Origin: Alentia gelatinosa
Taxonomy: Eukaryota; Annelida; Polychaeta; Phyllodocida; Polynoidae
Assembly (NCBI GenBank): GCA_950022655.1
Contig: OX465587.1
Location: forward strand, 27,159,716-27,223,715
DNA length: 64,000 bases
Direction of reading: 5' to 3'
The notes under the pieces are model-generated. The model did not search any database. It saw only the letters and a list, made by a program, of their open reading frames with translations, and was not told the DNA's origin. A program made the translations under genes and the position numbers. Shown piece by piece: positions 61,723-64,000 of this stretch; the stretch's first letter is position 1, and each line of letters begins with the position of its first letter.

Positions 61723-62120
61723 TATATTTCTTAACAAGAAATTAATTATAAATAATCATTCGATTCTCCTCCTCGTTTGATTCAATGATTATTATGGTGA
61801 TATGTCTAGCAACACAAAACCAAATATTGAAGCTCTTTTAACTGCTGCGTAACGTTCACGGAGTTCAGTGTGATTTCCTGGATATACGGCATGTGTATAG
61901 AGTAATAAGGATACTATAATTTGAAATATTTCTTATCAAGCAATTAATTAGAAATAATCATTCTGAAAAAGAAACATCATTCTGAGGTGTCGCTTCTTGT
62001 CCTTGTTTGTTTTAATGATTATTATGGTGATATGACTCTATCAACACTAAACCAAATTTCGAAGCTCTTTTAATGGCTGCGTCACGTTCACGGACTTGAG
62101 TGTGATTTCATGGATAACGG
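61723..62120 (+). repeat. Two diverged direct copies of about 190 bp, in TMX2 intron 3
   Basis: ATTATTATGGTGATATG, CAACAC(A/T)AAACCAAAT, GAAGCTCTTTTAA and CACGTTCACGGA recur with about a 240-bp offset. The second copy ends about 20 bp before the exon 4 acceptor. Confidence 0.75.
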
Positions 62121-62142
62121 CTGAGTTCGTTTCTATTTTCAG

Positions 62143-62216
62143 TGCACCTTGCCTTTATGCCTGAGCCCAGGTACTCGGGGCCGGACTACGTCACATACTT
62201 CAGAGGCCATCTCGAG
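62143..62216 (+). CDS. TMX2: TMX2 exon 4
   Basis: 74 bp, acceptor TTTCTATTTTCAG, donor GAG|GTGAGC. The first two bases complete a leucine codon. Encodes HLAFMPEPRYSGPDYVTYFR then GHLE, matching the family's P-P-x-Y-x-G-P-E/D-Y-(I/V)-x-Y-F motif before the thioredoxin domain. Confidence 0.92.
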
Positions 62217-63429
62217 GTGAGCAGTTTTATGAACTTTTTTTTTTCATTTTTCTTCTTTTCTTCCTCCACTTATTATATATTACACGACTTTGTTTTTTTT
62301 GTTAAAAAAAAAAATCCTTTATTTATGCTGGTCGAATTCAGTACAATAGTTAACTGGTTTTCATATTCAGCCAGCTCCGTTGTGTTACAAAGTCCAGGTT
62401 GATACTTCTAGCCATGTGAGGCTTGTATAACATAACAAATTACAATATATAATATAATAAACGAGAATACATAGTCGATGCAACGAGGAAATATTACTTC
62501 AGCGATCCACTACAGGACACAACAATGGCCCTGGTATAATTATACCAGTTTTATACATATAACTTAGTTTCTAATTTTTCACCCTTTTTAACCACTTTAC
62601 TGTAGGCAACCATAAATCATGACTCATAGATTTAACAATGTCTATGGGATTGTAGATGCCAATCTTTTCTTAAGCAGTAATTTAAGTTCCTTTTTAGAGT
62701 TCATATTTCTGATGTCGGCTGGGAGCCTATTCCATCTTGCTGGTCCATAGTAATTTAACGATTTGACATAGGCCGAACATTGTGGCTGCAATTGCTTAAA
62801 CAGTGGGCCTCTGGTGTGGCCCTCATATTCACATTACTGGTTTTTATCATATTGACATTGTTACCAACTATAAATACAAGCATTTTCCAAGTCGTCCATA
62901 TTCACATTAGTTTATATCTAGATGATATGTGAGAAGTAATGTAAGGAAAGTCGATTTAGAAAACTGTAAGATTACATTTACATTGAGTGTTGGATTTAAA
63001 TCTCACTATAAAATAGGGTTTGGTGGTAGGGATATATTGGTAGACGTGGCTTGAATTTTTTCCACGGGAAAGAGCGTACGAAAAAGGGTTTGATGGTAGG
63101 CCGCACTATATTTTGTACAAGCCAATTATTTCCTAATAAAAATTTAAAATAAAACAACAATTTATATAAAATAACAAAAAAAAACCACTCTGCTATTGAA
63201 TTAGTCTTTCTACCAGGGACGAAGTTTTCGACCGACATGGCAGCTTTCCACTTTTCTGTGGAAATCCAATATTTCATTTTCAGTTTATAACATTATTTTT
63301 TTCTGGTGTAAAACAAATATATTATTAATTAAGATATCCGAAATTACCATTAACAAGTTTTATTTTGGGTTCGGTTAAACTCGAAATTAATATTTTGAAA
63401 TTTTGCATAAAATAGAGTTTGTGTACTGT

Positions 63430-63568
63430 AATCTCAACAATATATCAAATATCTCAACAATATATCAAGTGTCTCAACAATATATCAAGTATCTCAACAA
63501 TATAGCAAATATCTCAACAATAGATCAAATTTCTCAGCAATATATCAAATATCTCAACAATATATCAG
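63430..63568 (+). repeat. 20-bp tandem repeat, seven units, in TMX2 intron 4
   Basis: ATCTCAACAATATATCAA(A/G)T repeats head to tail with few changes. No unique spacers, so not CRISPR-like. Confidence 0.9.
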
Positions 63569-63979
63569 GGATGCAAGTTTTCCGAGAATTGACGGAAGTC
63601 TGACGGTATCTTGATGAAAATTGAATTTAAGTTTTTTTGTCTTTTCTTTTTAAGTGCAGTTCAATTTAGCCACGTACTGAATTTGAAAAGAAAATTGAAT
63701 AAAAGCGTCAATATTTACTCAGTGGCAGACTTTATTGAACCTTTGTCGAATGACAAAAGAAAGATGAACGCTGGATCTCCAACGAAACCAACTCACCAGA
63801 GTTGAGTATATTCAGGATAAATAAAAGACCTGAAAAAAATATATTGACGGTGAAGAATACGAGACAAAAACACTTCTTATCACAACCAATTAAAAAAATT
63901 TGATAAAAAAAAAATATATATATATATATATAAAAATTTAAAAAAAAAAAAAAAATTCATCTCAATATCGTGTTTCCAG

Positions 63980-64000
63980 GACGAGATTCGGCGAGACCCG
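63980..64000 (+). CDS. TMX2: TMX2 exon 5, start only (cut by window edge)
   Basis: Acceptor CGTGTTTCCAG opens a phase-0 exon with DEIRRDP up to the last base, in line with the acidic-basic stretch that leads into the TMX2 thioredoxin fold. The redox motif and C-terminal ER signal lie outside the window. Confidence 0.85.

Noticed and set aside
63430..63568. CRISPR-like regular repeats
   Set aside because: Head-to-tail 20-bp units without spacers in a eukaryotic intron; a minisatellite.

Overview
The window is nuclear DNA of an animal, most likely a marine invertebrate. The genes are split by GT-AG introns, the proteins are conserved animal families, and the intergenic and intronic space is AT-rich and full of short inverted-repeat elements, minisatellites, a tRNA-derived SINE and a Ty3/gypsy-type LTR retrotransposon. 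The sequence alone does not fix the species. A lophotrochozoan or basal deuterostome would fit.

Four host genes can be supported. (1) The 3' end of a single-pass membrane protein on the + strand: exon 9-152 and terminal exon 4862-5107, joined by a 4.7 kb intron; family not recognised. (2) A major-facilitator transporter resembling SLC18B1 on the - strand, from 36870 down to about 19690. Fourteen exons were reconstructed by hand and all join in compatible phases; one exon (TM5 region) and the extreme C-terminus were not found. (3) DNAJC24 (DPH4), an intact, single-exon, 148-residue J-protein on the - strand, 57000-57446. (4) TMX2 on the + strand: five exons from 57791 to the window edge, with the thioredoxin domain continuing outside. 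DNAJC24 and TMX2 are head-to-head across 344 bp with an ETS-type site near each start, so they probably share a bidirectional promoter.

The largest mobile element is a young Ty3/gypsy-like retrotransposon (43981-50819). Its two 270-bp LTRs differ at 3 positions and it is flanked by a 4-bp duplication (GGCG). Gag ends on a canonical -1 slippery heptamer leading into pol. Pol is dead: a tRNA-derived SINE sits in the reverse transcriptase, further frame breaks lie between RNase H and integrase, and conserved aspartates are replaced by asparagine in RT and integrase. The integrase C-terminal module is present three times in tandem.

Other mobile DNA: Harbinger-like MITEs with TTA duplications (including a 937-bp foldback built of TGTCGG words), a decayed Harbinger-type SANT/MADF-like protein, a hAT-like CAGGG element, seven copies of a TTATCTCACCCC MITE that is often preceded by a hairpin, modular GGGACCTGTTTCAC elements, and LTR-like sequences lying within 40 bp of two splice acceptors of the transporter gene. 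Between 52.7 and 54.0 kb lies a tight group of short unrecognised ORFs, the best candidate here for something undescribed, but with weak evidence.
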